A stretch of DNA of 64,000 bases from Actinoplanes sp. NBRC 103695 (GTDB lineage: Bacteria; Actinomycetota; Actinomycetes; Mycobacteriales; Micromonosporaceae). Below, in pieces: positions 39,941-49,921 of the stretch. Position 1 is the stretch's first letter, and each line of letters begins with the position of its first letter. The notes beneath the pieces were generated by a model that had not been told where the DNA came from, did no database searches, and saw only the letters and a list, made by a program, of their open reading frames with translations. A program made the position numbers and the translations under genes. The stretch covers positions 1-64,000 of the forward strand of contig NZ_BSTL01000009.1 of the NCBI RefSeq assembly GCF_030269485.1, read 5' to 3'.

Positions 39941-41467
39941 GACCGACAGCGGCAGCCGCACGGTGAACTCGGTGCGCCCCGGCGCCGACTCGACCGCGAC
40001 AGTGCCGCCGTGCGCGGTGACCACGGCGTACACGATGGACAGTCCCAGGCCGGTGCTCCCGGCCGCACGGGACCGGGAGCTGTCGCCGCGCGCGAAACGC
40101 TTGAAGATGTGCGGTTGCAGCTCGGCGGGAATGCCCGGGCCGCGGTCGGTCACGGTGAGCAGGGCTTCGTGGTCGGTTGCGCGGACTCCGACGGTCACGG
40201 TGGTGCCTTCAGGAGTGTGCGTACGCGCGTTCGCCAGCAGATTGGCCAGCACCTGATGCAGCCGCGCGCCGTCCCCGATCACGGCGACCGGCTCCTCGGG
40301 CAGGGCGAGCTGCCAGTCGTGCCGCGGGCCGGCCGCGTGCGCGTCGCTGACCGCGTCCACCACCAGCATGGTCAGGTCGACCGGTTCGTGTTCGAGCGGC
40401 CGCCCGGCGTCCAGGCGGGCGAGCAGCAGCAGGTCCTCGACCAGCGCCGTCATCCGCAGCGCCTCGGACTCGACCCGGCGCAGCACATGGCCGACCTCCT
40501 CCGGGATCGGCTGGCGGCTGCGGCGGCTGAGCTCGGCGTACCCGCGGATCGCAGCGAGCGGCGTGCGCAGCTCGTGGCTGGCGTCGGCGACGAACTGGCG
40601 TACCTGCATCTCGCTGTTGTGGCGCGCCTCGAGCGCGCTGCCGACGTGGTCGAGCAGCTGGTTGAGGGCGGCGCCGACCTGGCCGACCTCGGTGCGGGAG
40701 TCGGTGTCGGCGGCCGGCACGCGTTGCGCGAGCTCGACCTCGCCGCGGTCGAGCCGCAGCTCGGACACGCGGGTCGCGGTGGCCGCCACCCGGTCGAGGG
40801 GCTTGAGGGTACGCCGCACGATGTACGCCCCGGCAAGGCCGGCGGCGACCAGCGACAGCAGGATCCCGCCCCCGATGACCAGGCCGACCTGCAGCAACGT
40901 GCTCTGCGTCTCGCCCAGCGGGAGGCCGGTGACGACCACCTCGTTCTCGACGAAGTTGGAGCTCACCAGGTAGTCGCCGCGGTCACCGCCGAGGTCGACC
41001 TCGACGTGCTCGCCGTTGGGCGCCAGGGCAGCGAGTGTGCTGACGGCCGAGGTCGGCAGCTCCGCGTATCCGCCGGCGTCGCGCGGGTCGAACGTCTCGT
41101 CGGTGGTGGGCTGCGTGTACTGCACCTCGCCGCCGAAGACCCCGGGGGCGCCGGTCTCGGGATTCGATCCCCAGATCACGATGATGGAGCCGGTTTGCGA
41201 GCCGCCCGGCGGGCTTTCCTTGATCGGGTTGAGAGACCGGAAGAAGGACCTGTTGCTGCCCGGTGGCCGGCCCAGGGTCCGGGAGGTCGCGTCGGTCAGG
41301 CGGTCGTCGACGCGGTCGTAAAGGGTTTTGTGCAGGAAGATCTGGGCGGTCGCGCCGACCAGGAGGCCGAGCGCCGCGAGCAGGACGATCAGGATCGCGA
41401 CCAGTCGCGTACGCAGGGACCAGCCTCGCGGGCTGCGCCAGCGGGACGGGTGCACGATCGCGGTCAC
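39887..41467 (-). CDS. Sensor histidine kinase (TcrY/MprB-like)
   Basis: This 526-residue protein has TM1 at 20-44, an extracytoplasmic domain of about 150 residues and TM2 at about 193-217. HAMP follows, then H box FVADASHELRTPLAAIRGYAEL with His298, N box HQVLANLLANARTHT, and G boxes TDRGPGIP and STGLGLSIV. It is complete. It lies one base after the OmpR-type regulator on the same strand; the two form an operon. The signal is unknown. Confidence 0.92.
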   Translation of the reverse strand: MTAIVHPSRWRSPRGWSLRTRLVAILIVLLAALGLLVGATAQIFLHKTLYDRVDDRLTDATSRTLGRPPGSNRSFFRSLNPIKESPPGGSQTGSIIVIWGSNPETGAPGVFGGEVQYTQPTTDETFDPRDAGGYAELPTSAVSTLAALAPNGEHVEVDLGGDRGDYLVSSNFVENEVVVTGLPLGETQSTLLQVGLVIGGGILLSLVAAGLAGAYIVRRTLKPLDRVAATATRVSELRLDRGEVELAQRVPAADTDSRTEVGQVGAALNQLLDHVGSALEARHNSEMQVRQFVADASHELRTPLAAIRGYAELSRRSRQPIPEEVGHVLRRVESEALRMTALVEDLLLLARLDAGRPLEHEPVDLTMLVVDAVSDAHAAGPRHDWQLALPEEPVAVIGDGARLHQVLANLLANARTHTPEGTTVTVGVRATDHEALLTVTDRGPGIPAELQPHIFKRFARGDSSRSRAAGSTGLGLSIVYAVVTAHGGTVAVESAPGRTEFTVRLPLSVSPGAAYPVHQDVAQVVQ

Positions 41468-41468
41468 G

Positions 41469-42206
41469 TCAGTCGGCCGGCTTCAGCACGTAGCCGGCGC
41501 CGCGCATGGTGTGGATCATCGGCGAGCGGCCGGCGTCGATCTTCTTGCGCAGGTACGAGATGTACAGCTCGACCACGTTGGCCTGGCCGCCGAAGTCGTA
41601 GTTCCACACCCGGTCCAGGATCTGGCTCTTGCTGAGCACCCGGCGCGGGTTGCGCATCAGGTAACGCAGCAGCTCGAACTCGGTCGCGGTGAGCGTGATC
41701 AGGGTGCCGTCGCGGCGCACCTCGTGGCTGTCCTCGTCCAGCGACAGGTCGCCGACGTGCAGCTGCGACTCGGCGCGCATCGGGGAGCGGCCCATCCGGC
41801 GCATCAGTCCGCGCAGCCGGGCGACGACCTCCTCCAGGCTGAACGGCTTCGTCACGTAGTCGTCGCCGCCGGCGGTGAGCCCGGTGATCCGGTCCTCGAC
41901 GGAGTCCTTGGCGGTGAGGAACAGCACCGGCACGTCGGGGGTCTCGCCGCGCAGCCGGCGCAGCACTTCGAGGCCGTCGATGTCGGGCAGCATCATGTCG
42001 AGCACGACGGCGTCCGGCCGGAAGTCGCGGGCGGTCCGCACGGCGCCCATGCCGTCGCCGGCGCTGCGCACGTCCCATCCCTCGTAGCGCAGGGCCATCG
42101 AGAGCAGCTCGGCCAGGGTGGGTTCGTCGTCGACGACGAGCACCCGGACCGGCCCGCCATCGGGGCGGCGGAGTTCGGTGCTCGTGTCGGTGTTCGCCAT
42201 CGTCAT
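41469..42206 (-). CDS. OmpR-family response regulator (TcrX/MprA-like)
   Basis: This protein has 245 residues from ATG 42206 with GGGAGC before it. The receiver has DDE (26-28), Asp70 (VVLDMMLPDIDG) and the TKPF lysine. The winged helix is at about 140-240 (LTATEFELLRYLMRNPRRVLSKSQILDRVWNYDFGG..., ending HTMRGAGYVLKP). It is divergent from the RCC1-repeat gene, and could control it. Confidence 0.92.
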   Translation of the reverse strand: MTMANTDTSTELRRPDGGPVRVLVVDDEPTLAELLSMALRYEGWDVRSAGDGMGAVRTARDFRPDAVVLDMMLPDIDGLEVLRRLRGETPDVPVLFLTAKDSVEDRITGLTAGGDDYVTKPFSLEEVVARLRGLMRRMGRSPMRAESQLHVGDLSLDEDSHEVRRDGTLITLTATEFELLRYLMRNPRRVLSKSQILDRVWNYDFGGQANVVELYISYLRKKIDAGRSPMIHTMRGAGYVLKPAD

Positions 42207-42436
42207 GCTCCCACTGTCGCGGGCGCGGCTATGCCGACCCTTTCGGTTCCCTGTGTAGCACCTGTGAGGACCGGGACATGCGAAGAGCTGGGGTTTCGCA
42301 ACGGTGAGCGCGGCCGACACCGTCCGCGGCGTCGGAATGTCGGCCGAGGCAGCGCCAGCGTGTCGAAGCGGGACGAAACTGTCTGAAACCGGCAGGATGG
42401 CGCCGGTCCTGTAACCGAGCGCTTGGGGAGATCGGG

Positions 42437-44089
42437 TTGGCACGCGTCATCGCCCTGCTGGCGGCCGCACTCCTGATGGTCCTGCCGGCACCCGCGCTCG
42501 CTGCGGACAAAGGCGCTGCGGACAAAGGGGCTGCGGGCAGCGGCGACGCCTGGCCGGACGGCGTGAACCCGGACTCGCTCCGGGCCGCCACCGTCGGGGC
42601 CGCCTCGATCACCGCCGGCCGGGCGCACTCCTGCGCGACGACCAGCGCCGGCACGGTCTACTGCTGGGGCAGCGACACCGACGGCCAGCTCGGCGACGGC
42701 CCGCCGCTGTCGAACGTGACCCGGGCCGTCCCCGTGACGGCGCCGCCCGGGATGCGGGTCGTGGTCCAGGTCGACGCCGGCGAGAAGCACACCTGCGCCC
42801 TGGAGCACAACGGCGCGGTCTTCTGCTGGGGCGACAACTCGCTGGGGCAGCTCGGCACCAGCGCGACCGGCGACCAGGACACACCGGCCCAGGCCGACTT
42901 CCCGCAGGGGTCCGTGCTGGTCGAGGTGACCACCGGCGAGAACCACAGCTGCGCGATCGACGAGCAGGGCGACGCCTGGTGCTGGGGCGCGGGCAACCGC
43001 GGTCAGCTGGGCAACGGCGCGTCGACGGACCAGGATGAGCCGGTCCGGGTGACCGACGCGACCGGGCTGACCGATCCGGTGGTGGACATCGCGGCCGGTG
43101 GCGACGCCACGTGCGCGGCGACCGCGGACGGCGTGGCCTGGTGCTGGGGCGCGGGGGATCGCGGTCAGCTGGGCGACGGCACCGGCACGGACGTCGTCCG
43201 GCCGGTGCGGGTGAGCACGAACGTGACCGTGCGCCAGATCGCGGTCGGCAAGCAGCAGTCCTGCGCGGTCGACGAGGACGGCCGGGCGGCGTGCTGGGGG
43301 CGTACCGCGAGCGGTGTCGAGAACGCGCCGGTGGCCGCGGGCGGGCCGGTGTTCCGGCAGGTGGCGGTCGGCGGCGAACACGTGTGCGGCGTGGACCGGC
43401 AGGAGGCGGGCTGGTGCTGGGGCGAGGGCGGCGAGGGCCAGCTGGGCGACGGCGGCACCGCCGACCGAGCGGCCCCCGGGCGGATTGATCGGGATCCGGA
43501 TATTGACCTACGTGATCTGGACAGCGGCGACGAGCACTCGTGCGCGCTGGACGAGCGCAACGTCGCCTTCTGCTGGGGGAACGCCGGCGCCGGACGTCTG
43601 GGGGCCGGCGCGAGCGGTGCTTCCGGCGTACCCGTGCAGGTCCAAGGTCTGCCGCGAGCACCCGCGGCCGTGTCCGGCGTGCGTGCCGTACCCATCGACC
43701 GCGGCCTGCGGATCTCTTGGCGGCCGGCGACCGGATTCGGGTCCGGCGACTTCCTCGCCTACCTGGCCGTGAGCTCGGGGTACGAGGCGTTCTGCACGGT
43801 CGGGACGGCGACCGGGACGGGCTGCGACCTGACTGGTCTGGCCAACGGCAGGCAGTACGACGTGACCGTGTTCACCTACGCCACCGACGGCACCGAGCTG
43901 AGCGAGTTCGCGACCGCCACGCCGGGGGTGGGCAGGACGCCCAGCACCCCGACGCCATCACCGGCCGTGCCGGACAAGAACACCCTGGCCATCACGACGT
44001 CCGCGTCGCTGGTGCCACCGGCGGTCGCGCTGGGCTTCCTCCTGATCGGCCTGGGCCTGGCCGCCCTGCTGGTCAAAAAGGGCGAGTGA
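42437..44089 (+). CDS. Secreted RCC1-repeat (beta-propeller) protein, C-terminally anchored
   Basis: This 550-residue protein has a TTG start with GGGGAG before it, and signal peptide VIALLAAALLMVLPAPALAA. About seven RCC1/BNR units of the form HSCA...G.V.CWG...GQLG follow between residues 60 and 400; each has Cys pairs. A fibronectin-III-like segment (about 415-500) and a C-terminal membrane helix SASLVPPAVALGFLLIGLGLAALLV with KKGE follow. It is probably an extracellular, surface-held propeller of unknown ligand. It overlaps the next, convergent gene by 17 bp. Confidence 0.85.
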   Translation: MARVIALLAAALLMVLPAPALAADKGAADKGAAGSGDAWPDGVNPDSLRAATVGAASITAGRAHSCATTSAGTVYCWGSDTDGQLGDGPPLSNVTRAVPVTAPPGMRVVVQVDAGEKHTCALEHNGAVFCWGDNSLGQLGTSATGDQDTPAQADFPQGSVLVEVTTGENHSCAIDEQGDAWCWGAGNRGQLGNGASTDQDEPVRVTDATGLTDPVVDIAAGGDATCAATADGVAWCWGAGDRGQLGDGTGTDVVRPVRVSTNVTVRQIAVGKQQSCAVDEDGRAACWGRTASGVENAPVAAGGPVFRQVAVGGEHVCGVDRQEAGWCWGEGGEGQLGDGGTADRAAPGRIDRDPDIDLRDLDSGDEHSCALDERNVAFCWGNAGAGRLGAGASGASGVPVQVQGLPRAPAAVSGVRAVPIDRGLRISWRPATGFGSGDFLAYLAVSSGYEAFCTVGTATGTGCDLTGLANGRQYDVTVFTYATDGTELSEFATATPGVGRTPSTPTPSPAVPDKNTLAITTSASLVPPAVALGFLLIGLGLAALLVKKGE

Positions 44090-46250
44090 CCTCCAGGACC
44101 GCGTCGCGAAACTGCGAAGCGCCCAGCTTGAGGCGCTCGGTCCAGTACGGCCGGTTCCAGTTCACCCAGGTTACGTCGCCGGCGAACTGGTCGGTGCCGG
44201 AGGCGGAGACGGTCACGCCGGCGCCCGGGCTGACCACCAGCGCCAGCTCGCTGCCGCGCGGGACGCCGACCATGTGCGCGGACGGGTCGGCGTAGCCCAG
44301 CAGCGCCCACGGCACCCGGATGGCCAGGTCGTCGCCGTCCCGCCGCCACACTGATCGGCTGTCCGAGCCGTCACCGTCCCACTCGCCGTAGCGCAACTGG
44401 CCGGCGTCGATGATCTCGGCGGGCAGCTTCCGGCCGGTGCTGGGCACGGTCAGGTCGCGGTTGACCACGAGCTCGAACCGGCGCCAGCCCTCCGGCGCCG
44501 GGCCGCGCGCCGATTCGAGCGCCCGGTAGTCCAGCGGCAGCGGATCCAGGAGCTCGCGGAGGTACGCCTGCCCGGTGCGGCTGACCAGGTCGAAGGTGAG
44601 CGCGGCGTCCCCGGTCCGGTCCGCCGACCCGGGCGGCGGCGGCCCGCTCACCGCCGGGAGGACGTCGAACGAGAGCGTCAACGCGCTCGGCGCCGGGTCA
44701 CCGAGCCCGATCCGGAGCCGCAGGTACGACTCGTCGACCCGGGCCGAGACGCGGCGGGCCGGCCAGCCGTCCTCGGTGTCGACGAGGTACTTCGGCGGAG
44801 TGTCCGGCTGACCGGCCGAATCCATCGCGATCAGGCCGAAGTTCTGCTCGTTGGTGTACGGGTCGTGCCACAGCTGCCGGCGCTCGCCGTCCTGGTGCTC
44901 GATGGTGTTCCAGGTGAACTTGAACCACTCGTCCGCCCAGCCGAACAGGAAGCCGCCGCCGAGACCCACGTCGTGGATGAGCCGCAGCAGGTCGGCGTCG
45001 ATCCGCATCGCCTCCTGCTCGCTGTGGTCACCCTGGCTGCGGCCGAGCGGCGAGTTGTGGGCCGACCCGATCGACGACGGCACGCCGAACTCGGTCACCA
45101 GCACCGGCATCGTCGCGTGGTGCTTGCGCAGAAGATCCAGATATCCCGCGTACGGGTCGGAGCGCCCGTTGTGCCGGTAGGTCTGCATGCCCGGTTCGTG
45201 CCGCTGGAAGTCCGGGTAGTACGGGTAGGCGTGATAGCTGGCGAACGTGCCGGCCGGCCACGCCGCGGTCGCCCGGACGTGGTTGGCGTCCAGCTGCAGC
45301 AGGTCCTCCTGGGGCAGGGGCTCCTCGGGGTGCCGCAGCGGGTCGGTGGTCGGCCAGTTGGTGAAGGCGATCGGCTGGCTCGCACCCCGTTGCGCCTGGT
45401 AGGTGGCCAGTTCGTCCATCCGGGCGGCGAGCCAGCGCTCGGTTGGCGTCGCGTCCGGCGTACCCCCGAAGAACTTCCCCTTGACCTGCGGCGCGGAGGC
45501 GTTGCGCCGGTCCGAGGCGGCGCCGGCGATGGGATCGAGCTCGACGCCGACGATCCAGCCGGCGAGCCACGGCGTGACGTCGGTGTCCCAGGTGCCGCCG
45601 GCCCGTCCGCGCATCGGCTGCCGGGTCAGCGCCCCCGCGACGGCGTCCGAGACATCCCGGATCTCCCGCTGGAAGCTGCTGGTCACGGCCTTGTCGTAGA
45701 GGTTCTTCTTGGCGACGTAGGACTCGTCCGGGAAGTAGGCGCCCTGCATCAGGTAGAGCGGCCGGTCCGGGTTGGCCCGGTTGTAGCGCGCGAGCTCCTG
45801 GTAGAAGGCGGGCGGGTGGATCGTGTAGACGCGGACCACGCGCAGCCCGAGCCAGCCCATCGCGGCCAGCCACGTGCGGTACTGCTCCCGGCTGATGGAC
45901 AGCTCGCCGGGCTGGTGGCCGGGCGTGGTGCTGCCCAGGTTCACGCCCGGCAGGAACGTGACGTCGCCACCGGCCGTGTGCAGAACGAACGTTCTTTCCA
46001 CCGCGGCCGAGACCAGATTCAAGCCCTTCCGGGTACGCGGCGCCGGCGCCCAGCTGCGACCGCTCGGCGGGGACGGGACGCGGTCCATGCCCTGGATCGC
46101 GAAGGCCGGCGAGGTGACCGGGGGAGCGGCCACCGCACCTGTCAGCGGCAGGCACATGGCCAGCGTGGCGAGGACGATCGCCGCCGCCTTGAGCCGCCCG
46201 AACCGTGGACGCTCCGGTGCCTGGACCAGATTGATCGGAAAGTCCCCCAC
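44073..46250 (-). CDS. Large secreted protein with glycoside-hydrolase-like TIM-barrel features
   Basis: This 725-residue protein has a GTG start and a signal-type hydrophobic segment at about 22-42. The central part has barrel-like strands and conserved-looking acids: LRVVRVYTIHPPAFYQELARYN, MPVLVTEFGVPSSIG (a Glu in the place of a retaining-hydrolase nucleophile), FLFGWADEWFKFTWNT. The last 250 residues are beta-rich. Proteins of this layout are found in actinobacteria without assigned function, so the hydrolase role is inferred. It is divergent from the TPR gene. Confidence 0.65.
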   Translation of the reverse strand: MGDFPINLVQAPERPRFGRLKAAAIVLATLAMCLPLTGAVAAPPVTSPAFAIQGMDRVPSPPSGRSWAPAPRTRKGLNLVSAAVERTFVLHTAGGDVTFLPGVNLGSTTPGHQPGELSISREQYRTWLAAMGWLGLRVVRVYTIHPPAFYQELARYNRANPDRPLYLMQGAYFPDESYVAKKNLYDKAVTSSFQREIRDVSDAVAGALTRQPMRGRAGGTWDTDVTPWLAGWIVGVELDPIAGAASDRRNASAPQVKGKFFGGTPDATPTERWLAARMDELATYQAQRGASQPIAFTNWPTTDPLRHPEEPLPQEDLLQLDANHVRATAAWPAGTFASYHAYPYYPDFQRHEPGMQTYRHNGRSDPYAGYLDLLRKHHATMPVLVTEFGVPSSIGSAHNSPLGRSQGDHSEQEAMRIDADLLRLIHDVGLGGGFLFGWADEWFKFTWNTIEHQDGERRQLWHDPYTNEQNFGLIAMDSAGQPDTPPKYLVDTEDGWPARRVSARVDESYLRLRIGLGDPAPSALTLSFDVLPAVSGPPPPGSADRTGDAALTFDLVSRTGQAYLRELLDPLPLDYRALESARGPAPEGWRRFELVVNRDLTVPSTGRKLPAEIIDAGQLRYGEWDGDGSDSRSVWRRDGDDLAIRVPWALLGYADPSAHMVGVPRGSELALVVSPGAGVTVSASGTDQFAGDVTWVNWNRPYWTERLKLGASQFRDAVLEVTRPF

Positions 46251-46381
46251 GCAGGCATTCTGTCCAGCGGGGGTTGCGTTATGCGGGGTTTTGTCGGGAA
46301 GCTGGGACGAGTGGGTACTCGCCGTTGGCCCGATGTTGTGCCAGCGTTGGTGTTCTCGCGTTCACTACCTTGGAGGCGGTC

Positions 46382-46756
46382 GTGGATCTTCTTGAGGAGT
46401 ACCGCAGGGCGACCTTCACCTTCGAGGCCGGTGACCCGGTGGCCGCCGCTCGCATGCTCGAGCCGATCGTCGAGGCGGAACCGCACAACAGCGCTGTTCG
46501 CCAGCTGCTGGCCCGGGCCTACTTCAACTCGGCGCAGCTGGCCCGGGCGGAAGCCCAGCTACGGGCGCTGATCGAGCATGATCCGTCGGACCACTACGCA
46601 CACCACGTGCTCGGCCGGACCCTCGAGAGGGCCGGCCGTTTTCGTGAGGCGCTGCCGCACCTGCGGCTCGCCGCGGCGATGAAGGCCGACCACGGCGATT
46701 ACCAGGAAGCCCTGCATCGCGTCGAGACATGGCTCGGCAAGAACACCGCCTCGTAA
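46382..46756 (+). CDS. Small TPR-repeat protein
   Basis: This protein has 124 residues from GTG 46382 with GGAGG before it. DLLEEYRRATFTFEAGDPVAAARMLEPIVEAEPHNSAVRQLLARAYFNSAQLARAEAQLRALIEHDPSDHYAHHVLGRTLERAGRFREALPHLRLAAAM gives about three TPR units. It would be a protein-binding adaptor. It lies 9 bp before the Smr gene, probably cotranscribed. Confidence 0.82.
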   Translation: MDLLEEYRRATFTFEAGDPVAAARMLEPIVEAEPHNSAVRQLLARAYFNSAQLARAEAQLRALIEHDPSDHYAHHVLGRTLERAGRFREALPHLRLAAAMKADHGDYQEALHRVETWLGKNTAS

Positions 46757-46765
46757 GCTGGACGC

Positions 46766-47056
46766 GTGAAAATCAAGCTGGACCTGCACGACATCTTCAA
46801 CAAGGGCACCGAGATCGACCGCGCGCTGCGCGGCGTCATCGACGAGGCCATCGAGAAGAAGGCCACGCTGGTCGAGATCATCCCCGGCAAGGGCAGCGGC
46901 GCCCTGAAGAAAAAGGTGCTGCGCTTCCTGGACCAGCGGGAGATCAAGCAGCTCTATCACCGGGTGGAGAAGGACGGCGACAACTGGGGCCGCCTCTTCA
47001 TCCACTTCAAGTTCGAGTCCGCCCAGGGCAAGGGCCGCCGCGGCCGAGGTCGCTAG
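46766..47056 (+). CDS. Smr-domain protein
   Basis: This 96-residue protein has a GTG start. KLDLHDIFNKGTEIDRALRGVIDEAIEKKATLVEIIPGKGSGALKKKVLRFLD carries the Smr core, with DLH near the start and PGKGSGALKKKV the nucleic-acid loop. Smr domains nick or bind nucleic acid. The tail is Gly/Arg rich. The stop overlaps the M28 peptidase end by 4 bp (convergent). Confidence 0.85.
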   Translation: MKIKLDLHDIFNKGTEIDRALRGVIDEAIEKKATLVEIIPGKGSGALKKKVLRFLDQREIKQLYHRVEKDGDNWGRLFIHFKFESAQGKGRRGRGR

Positions 47057-49431
47057 AACGTGTAGGTCCTGGCCACCGCCACCATGTCGGACGAGTGGGA
47101 GCCGACCACGCCGACGTCGGCGGGTCGGGGGCGGAAACCGGGGAGGGCGGTCAGATCGTCGCTGCCGTCCATCGCGCGGAGGCGAACCGGGCCCGTGCCG
47201 GCCAGCCGGAGGATCACCTCGACGCCCTCCGGCGGGGCCGCGAAGAAGACGAAGCCGAAGCCCCACGTGCCGCCGGCCTTCGCTTCGGTCGGGATGGCGC
47301 GACCGCCGACCGAGGCCGCGGTGACGGTCACGTCGGAGGCCACGTGCAGGGCGGTGAGGCGTACCGGACGCTGTGACCGAAGCCGCAGGCGAAGCACCCG
47401 GCCGGACGCCTCGCGGGTGTCGCTGACGACTGTGACCTGCGGTGCGACGAGATTGTCGGCGGCGGTCGCGGGCCCGGTGAGCAGCTTCTCGTCGCCGAAC
47501 GCCGGCAGGAAATCGGTCACCGGGCGCTTCGAGCCGGCCACGAACTGCGCGGTCCACGGGCGCGGCCGGGACTCGTCGCTGAGCCAGTAGGCCTGGCTGG
47601 TGTCGGTGTCCACGGCGTACATCAGGTGGGTGGGCTCGGGGTGGTCCGCGTCGAACTTGTTCGTGTAGAGGCCGGCGGCGCCGCAGCCGACGATCGCGAG
47701 CAGGGCCAGCAGCGACGGCAGCAGGCCGAGCCGGCGGGCGCGCAGGGCGACCGTGCCGCGCTGGCCACCGGCCTCCGGGTGGATCAGGTCCACCAGCGGC
47801 AGCAGGGCCAGCCCGAGCGCCACGGCGAGCATCGCGCCGGACGCCGCCAGGACCATGCCCAGCGCCGGGAAGAACAGCAGGACCATCGGCGCCAGTACGA
47901 CGACCGCTGCCCCGCCGCCGATGATCAGCGCGAGGGTCGAGCCCCAGCCGCCGCGCAACGCGATCGCGAGCAGGCCCATCAGGGCGCCGGCCAGCGCGGG
48001 CACGGCGAAGAGGTAGGAGCCGCCGGGCGCGAACCAGGCCAGCAGCAGGCCCAGCACGGCCAGCCAGCCGAGGCCGCCGATCGTCAGCGCGGCGGGCGTC
48101 ATCCGGCGGCGGAGCAAGGCGTACCAGGCGAACACGACGAACGCGGTGGCCGCGAGCACACCCACCCGGAACCACAGTGGACGGTACGGGTCGATCGGCA
48201 TGTCGGTGTAGGCCGGCCGGATGATCGTCACCACCTGCCACAGCGACTGCGCGAGCACCGGCGCACCCAGCAGCGGGATCAGGCCCAGCAGGAATCCGCC
48301 CCACAGCTTGCCGCGAGTGACCAGGCCGCGCTTGCGGGCCCGCGATCCGAGCCGGAGCACCCCGATCAGGGCGAGCACCGCGATCGGCCAGACCAGCCAG
48401 CCCGGGTAGTGCGCGAGGCCGCCGGGCACCGGGAAGTAGGTGGCGTCGCTGCGCGCCTCCAGGCCGGTCAGGTCGCGCCCGCCGAACTCCTCGGCCAGCA
48501 CCAGCGCGTTCTCCCCGTGATGCTCGAGGCTGTCTCTGTCCATTCGGGACGCCGTGTCGGTCGGTGCGTGATAGTGCGCCGCGCCGTCGATGTACGCGGT
48601 GTTCAGCCCGCGGAACCCGGCGTCGCGGAAGGGCGTGAAGTCGGTGTCGTTCGGCAGCAGCCGGTACACCTCGACGGCGAACGACGAGCCGACCGGCTTC
48701 GGCGTCTCGGCGAGCACGTCGATCAGCTTCTCGTCGTCCGGCGAGGTCTCGAACGTGATCGCCGGTCCGCTGGTGCCGCGGGCCTCCAGGTTGAGCGCCA
48801 CGCCGCCCTGCCGGGCCAGCGGATGCTGCCTGACGAACGCCTCGGCGCCGCAGAGGCACGCCTCCTCGCCGTCGGTCAGCACGACGACCAGGTCGTTGCG
48901 CAGCTGCCGGCCGGACGAGGTCAGTGCGCGGACCGTCTCGAGGATGGTCGACACCCCGGCGAGATCGTCGTTGGCGCCCGGCCCGGTCTGTACCGAGTCG
49001 TAGTGCGCGACCAGAAACACCCGTCCGGTGGACGCGGAACCCGGGATCGTGGCGATCACGTTGCGTACCCGGGCCATCGCGACCCCGCCCGCGGCGCCGG
49101 ACAACTGCCCACCCTGCTCGGTGATCGTGTCCTGCACCGTCGGGGTCAGGCCGAAGCCGTTCAGCGTGGCGATCAGGTAGTCGCGGACCTTGTCGTCGGC
49201 CGCGCTCCCCGCCGGATGCGGCGCCGTCGACATGGCCTGGACGTGCTGAAACGCGCGACCGGCGCTGAACTCGCCGGGTGGCGCGGACACGTCGCGCGCG
49301 GCCGGTGGGAGCACCGACCAGACCGACAGAACGCCGACGGCGGCCAGCGCCAGCAAGGCGACCAGGGCGGCCAGGGGGCGAAACCGGGGACGGGTCAGGG
49401 CGCGGTCGGGGGCGTCACGCATGGGTGACAT
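47053..49431 (-). CDS. M28-family metallopeptidase with polytopic C-terminal region
   Basis: This 792-residue protein has one N-terminal membrane segment (20-44). The peptidase domain is at about 60-310: VFLVAHYDSV (zinc His/Asp), GANDDLAGVS (bridging Asp), TDGEEACLCG (Glu pair), and DGAAHYHAPTDTA (His). All five metal positions look present. About nine membrane helices follow (350-610), then a beta-rich extracytoplasmic tail. This architecture is like Fxna/ER-type M28 peptidases. It would cleave peptides outside the cell. Confidence 0.88.
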   Translation of the reverse strand: MSPMRDAPDRALTRPRFRPLAALVALLALAAVGVLSVWSVLPPAARDVSAPPGEFSAGRAFQHVQAMSTAPHPAGSAADDKVRDYLIATLNGFGLTPTVQDTITEQGGQLSGAAGGVAMARVRNVIATIPGSASTGRVFLVAHYDSVQTGPGANDDLAGVSTILETVRALTSSGRQLRNDLVVVLTDGEEACLCGAEAFVRQHPLARQGGVALNLEARGTSGPAITFETSPDDEKLIDVLAETPKPVGSSFAVEVYRLLPNDTDFTPFRDAGFRGLNTAYIDGAAHYHAPTDTASRMDRDSLEHHGENALVLAEEFGGRDLTGLEARSDATYFPVPGGLAHYPGWLVWPIAVLALIGVLRLGSRARKRGLVTRGKLWGGFLLGLIPLLGAPVLAQSLWQVVTIIRPAYTDMPIDPYRPLWFRVGVLAATAFVVFAWYALLRRRMTPAALTIGGLGWLAVLGLLLAWFAPGGSYLFAVPALAGALMGLLAIALRGGWGSTLALIIGGGAAVVVLAPMVLLFFPALGMVLAASGAMLAVALGLALLPLVDLIHPEAGGQRGTVALRARRLGLLPSLLALLAIVGCGAAGLYTNKFDADHPEPTHLMYAVDTDTSQAYWLSDESRPRPWTAQFVAGSKRPVTDFLPAFGDEKLLTGPATAADNLVAPQVTVVSDTREASGRVLRLRLRSQRPVRLTALHVASDVTVTAASVGGRAIPTEAKAGGTWGFGFVFFAAPPEGVEVILRLAGTGPVRLRAMDGSDDLTALPGFRPRPADVGVVGSHSSDMVAVARTYTF

Positions 49432-49497
49432 CTAATCGTGTCCTCCCGACGCCGGGTACCCGGGTGATCTTTTCGGCGAGTGCCTTAACTTGGAGCG

Positions 49498-49845
49498 GTG
49501 ACCGAGCCGCTCGACCCCGCCTCCGTTCTCGCGGAGTTCATCGACCGGGTCGCACCTTACGATCCGTCACCGGATGCTTCACCGGTGGCAATGCTGGCCG
49601 TGCGTACAGCGCTCGGTGATCAGGTATTCACGGTCGGCGATCATGTGGTCCGGGCCCTGTGCAAGGCCCTGGACGCGTACCGCGATCCCGACGACCGCGG
49701 CGAATGCATCGGCTGCGGCGGACGCCGGCTCGACGAGAACCTGCACTGCGTCGACTGCGGCCAGCTGCACGGCATCCTCGGTCAGGTGATCGCCCACCAC
49801 GTCCGCCGGGCGGCGGCCGCCGCAGGTGAGGGCGGGATCGGATGA
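49498..49845 (+). CDS. Small zinc-ribbon-like protein, unknown
   Basis: This 115-residue protein has a GTG start. Helical first half, then Cys70-x2-Cys73 and Cys84-x2-Cys87 (CIGCGGRRLDENLHCVDCG), a zinc-ribbon spacing. The region after is Ala/His rich. I do not recognise a family. It precedes the signalling operon by 76 bp and could be cotranscribed. Confidence 0.6.
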   Translation: MTEPLDPASVLAEFIDRVAPYDPSPDASPVAMLAVRTALGDQVFTVGDHVVRALCKALDAYRDPDDRGECIGCGGRRLDENLHCVDCGQLHGILGQVIAHHVRRAAAAAGEGGIG

Positions 49846-49921
49846 CGCCACTGTTGTGCGGTCGTTCGGGTTGGTACACGATCTGCATGTCACGCCCGGC
49901 CGAGTCGAGTGGGGTATCGGC